Positions 15,759 through 24,794 of a stretch of DNA of 33,669 bases are shown piece by piece. Below the pieces are notes generated by a model, which searched no databases, was not told the DNA's origin, and saw only the letters and a program-made list of their open reading frames with translations. The stretch is taken from positions 52,545 to 86,213 of the forward strand of contig DBFD01000049.1 of NCBI GenBank assembly GCA_002294185.1. The letters are read 5' to 3'. The DNA comes from Paracoccus sp. UBA889 (GTDB taxonomy: Bacteria > Pseudomonadota > Alphaproteobacteria > Rhodobacterales > Rhodobacteraceae). Position 1 is the first letter of the stretch; the number at the start of each line of letters is the position of its first letter. A program made the translations under genes and the position numbers.

Positions 15759-15917
15759 ACGCAAGGGTCGTCTGGCGAGCTGTCCTGCCGAAAATTCCCG
15801 CCACCGCGACCGGACAGGGCCGGCCCGCCACCATCTGCATCCCGTCGCCGCGATTGGAACCAGGCCGATGGTTGGGGCTGGCCTGGCCTGGGGCCTTCGC
15901 AGGGCGGCTGCCGGGAT

Positions 15918-16727
15918 TCAGCCTGTCAGGGCCTTGCGCATCATGTTGATGGCGACGAGGAACAGAAAGATCGCGAAGATCCGCTTCAGCCGGGCAGGGT
16001 CCGTGCGATGGGCCAGCGCGGCGCCGAAAGGCGCCGTGATCAGCGTCATGGCGATGGTGATGAAAAGCGCGGGCAGATTGACCGAACCCAGGGTCCAGGG
16101 CGGCGCATCCGAGGCCGGAACGATCAGGAACGCCGCGACCGAGGGCACCGCGATCAGCACGCCGAACCCGGCCGAGGTCGCGACCGCGCGATGCATCGAC
16201 CGTCCGTGCAGCGTCATCAGCGGCACGCCCATGCTGCCGCCACCGATCCCGACCAGGACCGAAACGAAGCCGATCACCGGACCGATCAGCGCGCGCCGGA
16301 TGCCGGTGGGCATCTCGGTTCCCAGCCGCCAATGCGGCCGCGAGATGGCCATGAAACTGGCGATCAGCACGACCAGCACCGCGAAGATGACCTGCAGCGT
16401 GCGGGTTCGCAGCGCGCCGACCGTCAGCACCCCCAGAAGCGCCCCGATGGCGATCCAGACCGCCCAGTCCCGCAGGATCGACCAATCCACCGCCGCGCGC
16501 CGGTGATGGGCCATGACCGACCGCATCGACGTGACGATGATCGTTGCCAGCGAGGTCGCCAGACAGATCTGCATCAGGTCCGGCCCGGAATAGCCCGCCC
16601 GCGTGAAGGCAAAAAGGAAGGCCGGAACGAGGATGATCCCGCCGCCGACGCCCAGCAGTCCGGCAAGAATTCCCGCTGCGGCGCCCGTGGCGGTCAGGGT
16701 CAGGGCGGGGATCAGCAGCGCGCTCAT
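15918..16727 (-). CDS. Sulfite exporter TauE/SafE family permease
   Basis: A 269-residue membrane protein with about eight helices and the internal duplication of the TauE/SafE family. Both halves carry the glycine signature, as GVGGGIILVP near residue 27 and GIGGGSMGVPLM near residue 167. Members export sulfite, sulfoacetate or related anions, or take up organosulfur compounds; no sulfur gene is adjacent to indicate which. It is 49 bases downstream of dusA in the same direction and may be cotranscribed. Facing it is the methyltransferase gene. The ribosome site is weak. Confidence 0.92.
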   Translation of the reverse strand: MSALLIPALTLTATGAAAGILAGLLGVGGGIILVPAFLFAFTRAGYSGPDLMQICLATSLATIIVTSMRSVMAHHRRAAVDWSILRDWAVWIAIGALLGVLTVGALRTRTLQVIFAVLVVLIASFMAISRPHWRLGTEMPTGIRRALIGPVIGFVSVLVGIGGGSMGVPLMTLHGRSMHRAVATSAGFGVLIAVPSVAAFLIVPASDAPPWTLGSVNLPALFITIAMTLITAPFGAALAHRTDPARLKRIFAIFLFLVAINMMRKALTG

Positions 16728-16776
16728 GCGGCTGTGGTTATCGCCGGCGCGCGACGGGCGCCAGAGCGAAATCGGC

Positions 16777-17784
16777 TCACGCAGCCATCCGCGTCACCTG
16801 CGCCAGTGCCGCGTCATAGACCTCGATCCCGCCTTTCGATGCGCCTTCTGACAGCGTCCGCTTCCATCCTCGCGCGCCCGGCTGGCCATGAAACAGACCC
16901 AGCATGTGGCGCGAGATCTGATGCAGCCGCCCGCCCGTGCCCAGATGCTGCGCGATCAGCGGGCGCATGGCATGGGCGACCTGTCGCGGCGTCGCGAAGG
17001 GCGGCATCTGGTCCCACAGCAGATCGGCCCCGCCCAGAATGTCCCATGGCTGGTGATAGGCCGCACGTCCGATCATCGCGCCATCCATGACGCGCAGGTG
17101 ATCGCGCGCCTGATCCAGCGAGACGACGCCGCCGTTGACCGACAGGTGCAGATGGGGAAATTCGGCCTTCATCGCATGGACCAGCGGATAATCCAGCGGC
17201 GGCACCTCGCGGTTCTCGCGCGGCGACAGACCTTGCAGCCATGCCTTGCGGGCGTGGATGGCGATGCGGGTGACGCCCGCCTCGGCCATCCTGGCCAGAA
17301 AGGCGGGCAGCACCTCGGCCGGGTTCTGGTCGTCCACGCCGATGCGGCATTTCACCGTCACCTCGACCGGGCTGACGGCGATCATCTCGGCCACGCAATC
17401 GGCCACGAGATCGGGCTGTTTCATCAGGACCGCGCCGAAACAGCCCGATTGCACGCGGTCGCTGGGGCAGCCGACATTGAGATTGATCTCGGCATAGCCC
17501 CAACCGGCGGCGATTCGCGTCGCCTGTCGCAATTCCGCCGGATCCGAGCCGCCGATCTGCAAGGCCAGCGGATGTTCGCCCGCCTCGTGGTCCAGCAGCC
17601 GCTCAGGATCGCCATGAATGATGGCCGGGGCCGTGACCATTTCGGTATAAAGCAGCACCCGGCGCGACATGATCCGGTGAAAACGGCGGCAGGCGCTGTC
17701 GGTCCAGTCCATCATCGGCGCGACCGACATGCGTGCGGCGTCGCGGATGGTCTGCTGGCTGTCCGGGTCGGGGCGCGGGGTCAT
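16777..17784 (-). CDS. dusA: tRNA dihydrouridine(20/20a) synthase DusA
   Basis: A 335-residue flavoprotein that reduces uridine 20/20a in tRNA D-loops with FMN and NADPH. Signatures seen are SVAPMMDWTD, ALQIGGSDP, INLNVGCPSDRVQSG (residues about 100-114), VKCRIGVDD, HARKAWLQGLSP and NGGV. In most DusA proteins the catalytic cysteine sits in GACLM. Here that position is Val119 (GAVLM), and a cysteine appears four residues earlier (Cys115, SGCFG). GAAGG stands before ATG 17784; the longer reading frame upstream is unlikely. Family assignment is firm; the active-site change needs care. Confidence 0.93.
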   Translation of the reverse strand: MTPRPDPDSQQTIRDAARMSVAPMMDWTDSACRRFHRIMSRRVLLYTEMVTAPAIIHGDPERLLDHEAGEHPLALQIGGSDPAELRQATRIAAGWGYAEINLNVGCPSDRVQSGCFGAVLMKQPDLVADCVAEMIAVSPVEVTVKCRIGVDDQNPAEVLPAFLARMAEAGVTRIAIHARKAWLQGLSPRENREVPPLDYPLVHAMKAEFPHLHLSVNGGVVSLDQARDHLRVMDGAMIGRAAYHQPWDILGGADLLWDQMPPFATPRQVAHAMRPLIAQHLGTGGRLHQISRHMLGLFHGQPGARGWKRTLSEGASKGGIEVYDAALAQVTRMAA

Positions 17785-17958
17785 CACTTGCCTTCGGGTA
17801 TGGTTGCGCTGCATGTAGCAACCGGCGGCGCGCTTCGCAAACCGTGCACGGCAACGCCGTTCCCGGAGGCGGCGGGCGACGGATCGTCGGGCCTGTGGCC
17901 TTGCAGGGACATGGATCAAATTCCTGCCCCGCCGACGAGCGGCGGGCACCACGCGGCA

Positions 17959-17981
17959 CGGCCGGCACTGGATCCCGGCCG
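17959..17981 (-). terminator. Weak hairpin after the giant-protein operon
   Basis: A seven-bp GC stem (17959-17965 with 17975-17981) with a nine-base loop directly follows the stop of the PLD-like gene in the leftward direction. There is no T-tract, so it is only a possible 3' end. Confidence 0.3.
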
Positions 17982-17985
17982 GCGT

Positions 17986-20900
17986 TCAGGCCTCGCTCAG
18001 GAATGCTGCCAGTCCAAGTCCGGCGGGTGCGCCGTTCGTGCCGTCGGGATCGGCCACGTCGTCATCCTGCGGCAGCACCGCATTGTCCTGCGGGCCGTGC
18101 CACAAGGGCTGGATCAGCCCCGCGCCGTTCTGTGCAAGCAGGTCGCGGATCAGCGAGAAGGCCGAGGCCGGTCGCGCCAGTCGCAGGAATTCCGCCACCG
18201 GCGAACCGTTGGCATCCATCCGCGCCACGCCCAGTCGCGCGGCCATGGCGGCCACGCGCTGGCCCTGCACCTTGACGCTGTAGCCGCGCGCGATGTCGCG
18301 GTCGAACGAGGCCACCGCGGCGCTGCCGTCGAAGGTCATGCCGCGGCGGCGGATATGGCTGGCGCCGGTCAGCGACCAGATGTCGTCCACGATGACGATG
18401 GTGCTGCGGATCAGTGCGTCCCGGCCGGGAAAACCCTTCGGATGGAAGGCCGCCACCCGGCCCGGCGCGGCTGCGGACAGCGTGTCATAGGCCTCCTTGC
18501 GCTGCGCGAAGGCGCGCCGGGCGAAGGGAGCGGGAATCAGGTCTCCGTCACGCGGGGTGACGATGATCGCCTTCAGATTGGGCCGCGCCGACATGCGCTG
18601 CGCCAGAAGCGCGATCAGGTCGATTTCCTGGGGTGCGGGTGTGCCCTGGGGCCGCGCCGTGCGGGCAAGTCCGGGGGTTTCGATATAGACCAGTTCCTCG
18701 GCCTCCAGAATGGCGCGGGCCAGCGACCACAGCGCATCCCGCGCCCCGTCGCGGGACAGGAAATATTCGCGCCGCACCTCGTTGATCAGGCGATTCTCGT
18801 TGGCCACGGTGATGCTGCCCGAAGGCGATGGAATGCCAAGCGCCCCGGCGATGTCGTCGAGAAGCTGGTCGAAGGTGATCGGCGCGCCGCTGTCCAGCGG
18901 GTTGCCCGCCGGCAGCAGCGACAGTTCCGGCGTCTCGGCGATGGCCGCCACGGTTTGCAGCAGCACCCCGGCCGAGGTTCCCGCCGCGGGCGGATTTGCG
19001 GGATCGGGGGCGGGCGGGTTCATGTTGTTGCCGCCCGACATGACGATCCAGCCCGGCGAGGTTCCCGCCGCGGCGCCGCCCGGCAGAGGCAGCATCGGCT
19101 GCACCCGCCTGACCGCATGGCGGGCCAGGTCATAGCCAAGAGCGCCCGTCACCCGGACGCCGGAGACATGCGTATCGGGTCCGGCCGGATTGCCGGGATT
19201 GCCCTCGCGCATCAGCGCGCAGCGCGTCTCGCGCGTCCAGCGGGCGCCCGACAGCACCCCGTCCCAGTCCAGCCCGGCCTGCAATTGCACATTACCGATC
19301 CCCGAGACGGTGATCCCCTCCAGCCGGCCCATCGTGGCGTGGCGCGGGCCCTCGCGCGGCTCGGTCTCGTTGCCCAGGGCGCGGACGATGTCGATGGGAT
19401 TCGTCAGGCCGCCGGCCGGATTGGTGGTCCGGGTCATCCCGAAGATCGGAGCGGGGCAGACGGACTTGATCGCGGGCGGCAGCGCGGCCATGGGATCAGG
19501 CGTGCCAAAGGGGTCGGGCGGCAGCGCGGCCGGGCCTGCCGCGATATCCAGCCGGCGGTTGGCGAACAGCCGCCGGCTGCCCCGGCGCGGCGTCACCACC
19601 AGATCGAAGACCAGCACCGCCGGGCTGGGTCTGGGATCGCCCGGCGCAAGCGCCATCGGATTGCCGACCAGGATCCGTGTGGGCTGGCCCCCGGCGGCGA
19701 TGGCCGTGCCGCCATCGCCGCGCAGGAAGGATGGCGCCTCGCCGATCGAATCGATCAGCTGAAAGCGTTGCGCATAGATGCGGACCGACGCCCCGTCGGG
19801 AACCAGATCGGCGGGCAGGCTGACGACGACATCCGTGCCTGCGGTCCAGGCGGCACTTGCCCCGGCCAGCGGGTTGGCATTGCCGGTGGCAAAGCCTGCC
19901 GCCGTGTCGGGCGCGGGAAAGGCTGGCCAGTGGCCGGGGCCTCCGACAGCCGGCGGCAGGCCGACCCCGTCCGCGATCAGCGGCGCCACGGCAAAGACCA
20001 GCGGACTGCCCGGCGCGCCGCCGGTGCGGGTGATGATGCGGCCGGATTCGGCCAGCAGGTCGGGACCGTCGGTCAGGTAATCCACCGTGATCGCGTCGCG
20101 CACCTGTGGTTGCAGATCGGCGGGCATCTTGCCGTCATCGGCGGGCACGCCGCTGACGGTTGCATTGCTGCGATTGCCGCGCAGGTGCCAGTCCAGATCG
20201 GTGGCGAAGGCGCGCAGGAATTGCCGGGGCAGCGTGACGCCGGCAGGCAGCGTCGGCAGCGCCAGCGGCCCCGCGCCCATCACCCCGCCCGTGGCCCAGC
20301 CCAGTCGCAGCCGCGCCGCGGCCGCCGTGCCGGTCCCGGTCAGCGTGTCGCCGGGGGCAGGCTCGATCAATCCGTTGCCGTCGGGCGTCCCGGCGGGATT
20401 GCCGCCGTTGCGCCCTTCGACGCCCGGCCCGCCGGGGATCGCGATATAGGGCTTGCCATGAAGATCGCAGATCTGAACCTGGATGCCCGAGGCAAGGCCC
20501 GCGATGCTGGCCACGCCACCCGCCCCGTTCCGCGCCGCCCCGTTCGAGGCATCCAGCGCCGGAAACGCCGTCATCAGGTCGTCGAACAGGGCAGCCACCG
20601 CGACCGGATCGACGATCAGCCCGCGATGGTCGTGAAAGCTGTAGGGCTCGGTTCGGGGCAGTGTATCGCCCGGTTCCCAGGTCTGGGGCGACCGGTCCGG
20701 GGCGGGCACCGCGCCGGTGAACACCATCGTCTCGGGGATGATGCGGTGATGCGGCTGGCCGGGCTGGCCATAGCGGCCCTGGGCCAGCGCCTCGAGCCGC
20801 TGGGCGGATTGCGGATGCAGCCGGAAGACCGCGACCGGCCCGATGATCGGTGCGCCGGACACATCGCGAAAGGCCGCGCCATTGTCGAGATATTCCAGAA

Positions 20901-21084
20901 CCCCGAACCAGGGCGCCCGCGCCGAACCCGAGGGCGTCAGCCGCAGCCCTGCCGCGTCGAAGCCGGGATTGGCCGTACCCCAGGCAGCCGCCAGGCGCGG
21001 CGCGGTCAGGCCAAGCGCATCGAGCCCGCTATCCTGCAACGATTGTGCGGCCGCCGCCGGCGTCAATGTGAAGACGGTCACCAT
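17986..21084 (-). CDS. Large protein with C-terminal PLD-like domain
   Basis: A 1,032-residue protein, third in the giant-protein operon. Residues about 790-930 resemble a phospholipase D half-domain: EELVYIETPGL, an Arg-rich helix with LKAIIVTPRDGD, then FHPKG (His881 and Lys883 as the HxK), IVIVDDIWSLTGASHIRRRG and DGSAAVASFD. Between HxK and VDD there is an extra stretch of about ten residues compared with classic HxKxxxxD. No second complete HKD was found, although LHGKP near residue 205 is a possible decayed first half. The middle (about 480-580) is beta-rich and may be Ig-like. No signal peptide or membrane helix is visible. GGAAAGGA is eight bases before ATG 21084. Function unknown; nuclease, lipase or a scaffold are all possible. 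Confidence 0.7.
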   Translation of the reverse strand: MVTVFTLTPAAAAQSLQDSGLDALGLTAPRLAAAWGTANPGFDAAGLRLTPSGSARAPWFGVLEYLDNGAAFRDVSGAPIIGPVAVFRLHPQSAQRLEALAQGRYGQPGQPHHRIIPETMVFTGAVPAPDRSPQTWEPGDTLPRTEPYSFHDHRGLIVDPVAVAALFDDLMTAFPALDASNGAARNGAGGVASIAGLASGIQVQICDLHGKPYIAIPGGPGVEGRNGGNPAGTPDGNGLIEPAPGDTLTGTGTAAAARLRLGWATGGVMGAGPLALPTLPAGVTLPRQFLRAFATDLDWHLRGNRSNATVSGVPADDGKMPADLQPQVRDAITVDYLTDGPDLLAESGRIITRTGGAPGSPLVFAVAPLIADGVGLPPAVGGPGHWPAFPAPDTAAGFATGNANPLAGASAAWTAGTDVVVSLPADLVPDGASVRIYAQRFQLIDSIGEAPSFLRGDGGTAIAAGGQPTRILVGNPMALAPGDPRPSPAVLVFDLVVTPRRGSRRLFANRRLDIAAGPAALPPDPFGTPDPMAALPPAIKSVCPAPIFGMTRTTNPAGGLTNPIDIVRALGNETEPREGPRHATMGRLEGITVSGIGNVQLQAGLDWDGVLSGARWTRETRCALMREGNPGNPAGPDTHVSGVRVTGALGYDLARHAVRRVQPMLPLPGGAAAGTSPGWIVMSGGNNMNPPAPDPANPPAAGTSAGVLLQTVAAIAETPELSLLPAGNPLDSGAPITFDQLLDDIAGALGIPSPSGSITVANENRLINEVRREYFLSRDGARDALWSLARAILEAEELVYIETPGLARTARPQGTPAPQEIDLIALLAQRMSARPNLKAIIVTPRDGDLIPAPFARRAFAQRKEAYDTLSAAAPGRVAAFHPKGFPGRDALIRSTIVIVDDIWSLTGASHIRRRGMTFDGSAAVASFDRDIARGYSVKVQGQRVAAMAARLGVARMDANGSPVAEFLRLARPASAFSLIRDLLAQNGAGLIQPLWHGPQDNAVLPQDDDVADPDGTNGAPAGLGLAAFLSEA

Positions 21085-21109
21085 CGCTGCGGTCCTTTCC
21101 CGATCGTCA

Positions 21110-24100
21110 TCATCCCCTGACCCTCTTGCTGTCGCTGGCCCCGTCCGGGCCGGTGATCGTGGCTGAAACCGCCCGCAGGGCCGATTTCGCCATGATCGAG
21201 ATCCGCAGGCTGTCGCCCACCCGCTGGCGCGCGGCGGCGAAGGTTTCGTCCGGCGCCGTGACCGGGATCGAGGCAAGCGCCGCGTCATAGATCCATTTGC
21301 CGTCCGACAGCGTGAACTGTGTCCGTCCGCGGATGGTCAGGCCGCCGCCGGGCAGGGGAATTCCCCGGCCCGGCAGGCCTCCGGGCACGCCCCGACGCGG
21401 AAAGCGGGTCGGCGGGACGATCGTTGCCGGTGCCAGCTCGATCCGCAGGCGCCAGGGCTGGCCGTTGATCATGTCGTCGCGTGTATTCGCGAGGGTGAAG
21501 GTAAAGACCTTGCCGCGCCCGGCGATCGAGAAACTGTCGATCTCGGACATCTGTGGCGGCGGCAGAAGCACGCCGGGCCCGATCGCGGCGACGCGTTCGC
21601 TTGCCCGGCCCAGCGGGTCGATCAGGCGGATCGTCAGGCTGGCCGAATGGGTCACGTCGGCGCGCCGCAAAAGCAGCGAATATTGCCCCGGCGCGCTGCG
21701 CCACAGGCCGGAATCCGGCGCGGCGGGCGCGGCAGCGGCGATTTCGGCAAGGGCGATCCGCCGGCGGATGACCGGTGCGGGAAGGCCCTGTTCCAGCGCC
21801 TCGACCTCGAGGATATGGGCGCCCAGCGGCGTCTCGGCCACGGGCGCATCGGTTGCGAAGCTCGCCAGCACATCGCCCGGACCGCCGCCCGGCCAGCTCA
21901 GCGCAAGCGCCGAAAGCGGCGGCGGTCCGGCGGGCGGGATCACCACCGGCACCGCGGGCGAGGCCAGCGACCGGCCGCCCAGCACGCCCCTTTGCGGCAG
22001 GCCGTCGGCCAGGGCCACGGCGCGATACCAGACATGTTTCCACGATCCGCCCGGCGCGTCCGTCCCCGTCGCCACGTCGATCCAGCCATCGGCGGCGGGC
22101 GCGGGCGGCGTCGTGGACCAGCCCCCGCCCGAGGCCGAGATCTCGGCCACCGGCAATCCCATGCTGTCCAGCGCGCGGGCGGCGTCGGCGACGCGGGTGC
22201 GATACAGTTTCAGATGCCGTGGCCGCGCGCCCGCATCGGCCCGCGTCTCGACCCGGATGCGGGCGGCAAAGCCCGCGCCCTGTTCGATCCGGCGCACCTC
22301 GATCCGGGGCGGCGCGGGTTCGGCCACCTTGGGCGCGGCATAGACGATCATCGCGCTGGAGGTCATGGGCCAGGGCGCCTCGGTGCCGCCGGCGCTGACG
22401 GGCAGCACGATCCAGGCATGGATCGCCTGCGAGCCGCGCGGGATCGCGACGTCCAGACTGGTCGCGGTCAGAAGCGTGTCGTTGACACGGGTGAAGGCGT
22501 TGCGGTCGGGATCGGCATCGAAGGCGGCCTGCATCGCCACCAGCCGCTGGGACAGAGTGGCGTCGGGGGCGGCGCGCGGTTGCCCGGTCCGATCCAGCAG
22601 GGTGAATTCGTTCGAGGTATAGACGACGTAACCGGCGGCGCCGGGCAGGGCGGCCCAGGACAGCCGCGCGTGCCCCTGGCCCCCCGCATCGGGCAGGCTG
22701 GTCAGCGGAACGATCGGCATGATGTTGGTCAATCGTGCACGCGGATCCGAAGCATAGGCCAGTTTGGGCGGCGACCAGGCGCCGGTTCGCATGGGCGCCA
22801 GCCGTTCCTGCAATCGCGCCGACAGCGCCAGCCCGATATGGGGCGTGGCCGCGTAATCCAGCGAGAAGCCCGGCACGATCAGGCGATAGCGCCGGCTGCT
22901 GCCCTGCGCGGGGCCCGGCGCGACGGTGGCGTCGCCCTGCGAGTTCAGCGCCAGGATGCTGCCGCCCGCGACACTGGGCACGTCGCCTGCGAAGCTGATC
23001 GTCACAATCCTGGTCGCCCCGGCCAGATCGGTCTGGACCGCGCCGGGCATTCCGGCGGGCGGATCGTCGTGCCGCGTGGCCGAGGCGAAAAGCCGACCGC
23101 GGAACGCGACCGAGGCCGGGCGCCGCGCGCGCCAGTCCAGCACGATCTCGACCCGCAATTCGCCCGGGCAGACGGTGGCCGGCGGACCGGGATCGGTGGG
23201 GACCAGATTGGCATCGACGATCTGGACGGCATCCGGATCGGGCTGGCTGGAATCGAATGCGGTGACGACCCAGGGCGACCAGATACCGAAGATGTTCTGG
23301 GTGGCGATGCCATAGCGCGCGCTGACACTGCCCGGATCGTTGGGGATCGGATAGAAGCTGTCGCTGGCGCTTTGCCGCGTGGGTTCGGGATCCTGCGGAT
23401 TGCGGGCATCGCCGATCGGCAGATGGCCGGGCGCGGTCGCCCGGCGTTCCATCAGCGGATGGGCGGGCTGTCCGGGCTGCGCCAGATCGGCCCGGCCGGC
23501 GGCAAAGCTGGCCACGCGCGACAGATTGTCCAGCGGCAGCCGTTCCCAGGACAGCCGCGTCGCCGCGCTCCAGGGTCCGTCTGGCGCGGCGGGCTGGTGG
23601 TGGCCCAGGAAATCCAGGGCCAGATCGGCGGGGGCGGGTGGCGGAAGGACCAGGCGCGGTCGCGGGATCAGGGCCGCGAATTCGACCTCGCGCCCGGCCC
23701 GCATCCCCTCGCCGCGCCACAGGCCGGTGACCATGAAATCCCAGTCGCTGACGCCCCTGTCATCAAAGAACGACATCGCGCCCAGCGTGATGCCGGGAAT
23801 GTCCTCGTAAAGATAGCCGGTTCCGAACCCCAGCGTGACGGCCTGCAACGGATCGGTCGAAACCGTCATCTGCAGCAATGTCAGCGGCGCGATGGTGGCG
23901 CGGCCGGGATCGCCGCTCATCTGCTGGCCCGAGGGATTTTCGGGCGGGTTGATCTGGAAATCGCGGGTGAACCCGGCCTGGTCGGCGGGGGGCAGCCGCA
24001 TCGCCTCGTGCAGCATGGGCAAAAGCTGGGTGTCGGCATCCGCGATCAGATCCTTGGGCGACGGCAGCGTCCAGGCGGGCGCGATCTCGCCCGTGGGAAA

Positions 24101-24793
24101 GGTCTGGTGCCAGCCGAAGGGGTTGATGCCGCGCGCATATCGCTGGGCTGCGGCGTCAGGCGCCGGCACCTCGGCGCCCACCAGGCCCTGCTTGACGCCG
24201 TGGTTCTGGTCGGCGAGATCGGACCAGCCGCCTTCATCGACCGGCAGCCCGACCGTTTCGACCAACTCCCATCCCCCGATCTTGTCGGCCGCCGATTGCG
24301 GCAGGCCCGCGAAACCCTGCACGCTGCCAGTGCCCAGGATCAGGACCGCGGTGACGTAGGCCGCCTGAAAGCGCATCACGGTCGCGCCGTTCGCGCCCAG
24401 ATTATAGGGCAGGATCGCGAGGATGTTCTCGAACCCGATGCCGTCGGCGAAAAAGACCACATTGCCCGCCGCGCCCGAAGATCCGGCGCGCAGGTCCAGC
24501 GACAGCGACACCATCGGCTCGGGCATGACATGGATCTGTCCCAGCGGCGGCAGGGTCAGGCGTTCGGGTTCGATCGCGGTTTCCTCGACCGGGAAGGCCT
24601 GGCGGCGCCAGACCTTGAACGGTTCGACCGGCATCCCGATACGCGGATTGACCTGCCAGCGCAGGAAGACCAGGCGCGGCGCGTCGCTGAGATCGGTGGG
24701 CGGGCGCGGAAAGCCCTTGAACAGAGCGCGCGTGGTGATCAGCGCGCCCTGCGCCTTGAATGCGGTCGGATCGAAGATGCGCGGCGGTGCCAT
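21110..24793 (-). CDS. Large multi-module protein, fibronectin-III-like
   Basis: A 1,227-residue protein of unrecognised family, second in the giant-protein operon. It starts MAPPRIFDPTAFKAQG, one base after the stop of the first gene, so translation is probably coupled. Several stretches look like fibronectin type III or related beta-sandwich modules: YGIATQNIFGIWSPWVV (about 491-510), ARLSWAALPGAAGYVVYTS (about 705-725), HLKLYRTR (about 855), WKHVWYRAVALADG (about 920) and IRLIDPLGRAS (about 1060). The first 450 residues are less regular and contain proline-rich, aspartate-rich loops. No signal peptide, membrane helix or enzyme motif was seen. Such modules usually mediate protein or surface contacts, so a structural or adhesive role is a guess. 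The family may be unknown. Confidence 0.68.
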   Translation of the reverse strand: MAPPRIFDPTAFKAQGALITTRALFKGFPRPPTDLSDAPRLVFLRWQVNPRIGMPVEPFKVWRRQAFPVEETAIEPERLTLPPLGQIHVMPEPMVSLSLDLRAGSSGAAGNVVFFADGIGFENILAILPYNLGANGATVMRFQAAYVTAVLILGTGSVQGFAGLPQSAADKIGGWELVETVGLPVDEGGWSDLADQNHGVKQGLVGAEVPAPDAAAQRYARGINPFGWHQTFPTGEIAPAWTLPSPKDLIADADTQLLPMLHEAMRLPPADQAGFTRDFQINPPENPSGQQMSGDPGRATIAPLTLLQMTVSTDPLQAVTLGFGTGYLYEDIPGITLGAMSFFDDRGVSDWDFMVTGLWRGEGMRAGREVEFAALIPRPRLVLPPPAPADLALDFLGHHQPAAPDGPWSAATRLSWERLPLDNLSRVASFAAGRADLAQPGQPAHPLMERRATAPGHLPIGDARNPQDPEPTRQSASDSFYPIPNDPGSVSARYGIATQNIFGIWSPWVVTAFDSSQPDPDAVQIVDANLVPTDPGPPATVCPGELRVEIVLDWRARRPASVAFRGRLFASATRHDDPPAGMPGAVQTDLAGATRIVTISFAGDVPSVAGGSILALNSQGDATVAPGPAQGSSRRYRLIVPGFSLDYAATPHIGLALSARLQERLAPMRTGAWSPPKLAYASDPRARLTNIMPIVPLTSLPDAGGQGHARLSWAALPGAAGYVVYTSNEFTLLDRTGQPRAAPDATLSQRLVAMQAAFDADPDRNAFTRVNDTLLTATSLDVAIPRGSQAIHAWIVLPVSAGGTEAPWPMTSSAMIVYAAPKVAEPAPPRIEVRRIEQGAGFAARIRVETRADAGARPRHLKLYRTRVADAARALDSMGLPVAEISASGGGWSTTPPAPAADGWIDVATGTDAPGGSWKHVWYRAVALADGLPQRGVLGGRSLASPAVPVVIPPAGPPPLSALALSWPGGGPGDVLASFATDAPVAETPLGAHILEVEALEQGLPAPVIRRRIALAEIAAAAPAAPDSGLWRSAPGQYSLLLRRADVTHSASLTIRLIDPLGRASERVAAIGPGVLLPPPQMSEIDSFSIAGRGKVFTFTLANTRDDMINGQPWRLRIELAPATIVPPTRFPRRGVPGGLPGRGIPLPGGGLTIRGRTQFTLSDGKWIYDAALASIPVTAPDETFAAARQRVGDSLRISIMAKSALRAVSATITGPDGASDSKRVRG

Positions 24794-24794
24794 G

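Noticed and set aside
16888-21120. Plus-strand open frame of 1,410 codons across dusA and the PLD-like gene
   Set aside because: It crosses two recognised minus-strand genes and has antisense-type composition.
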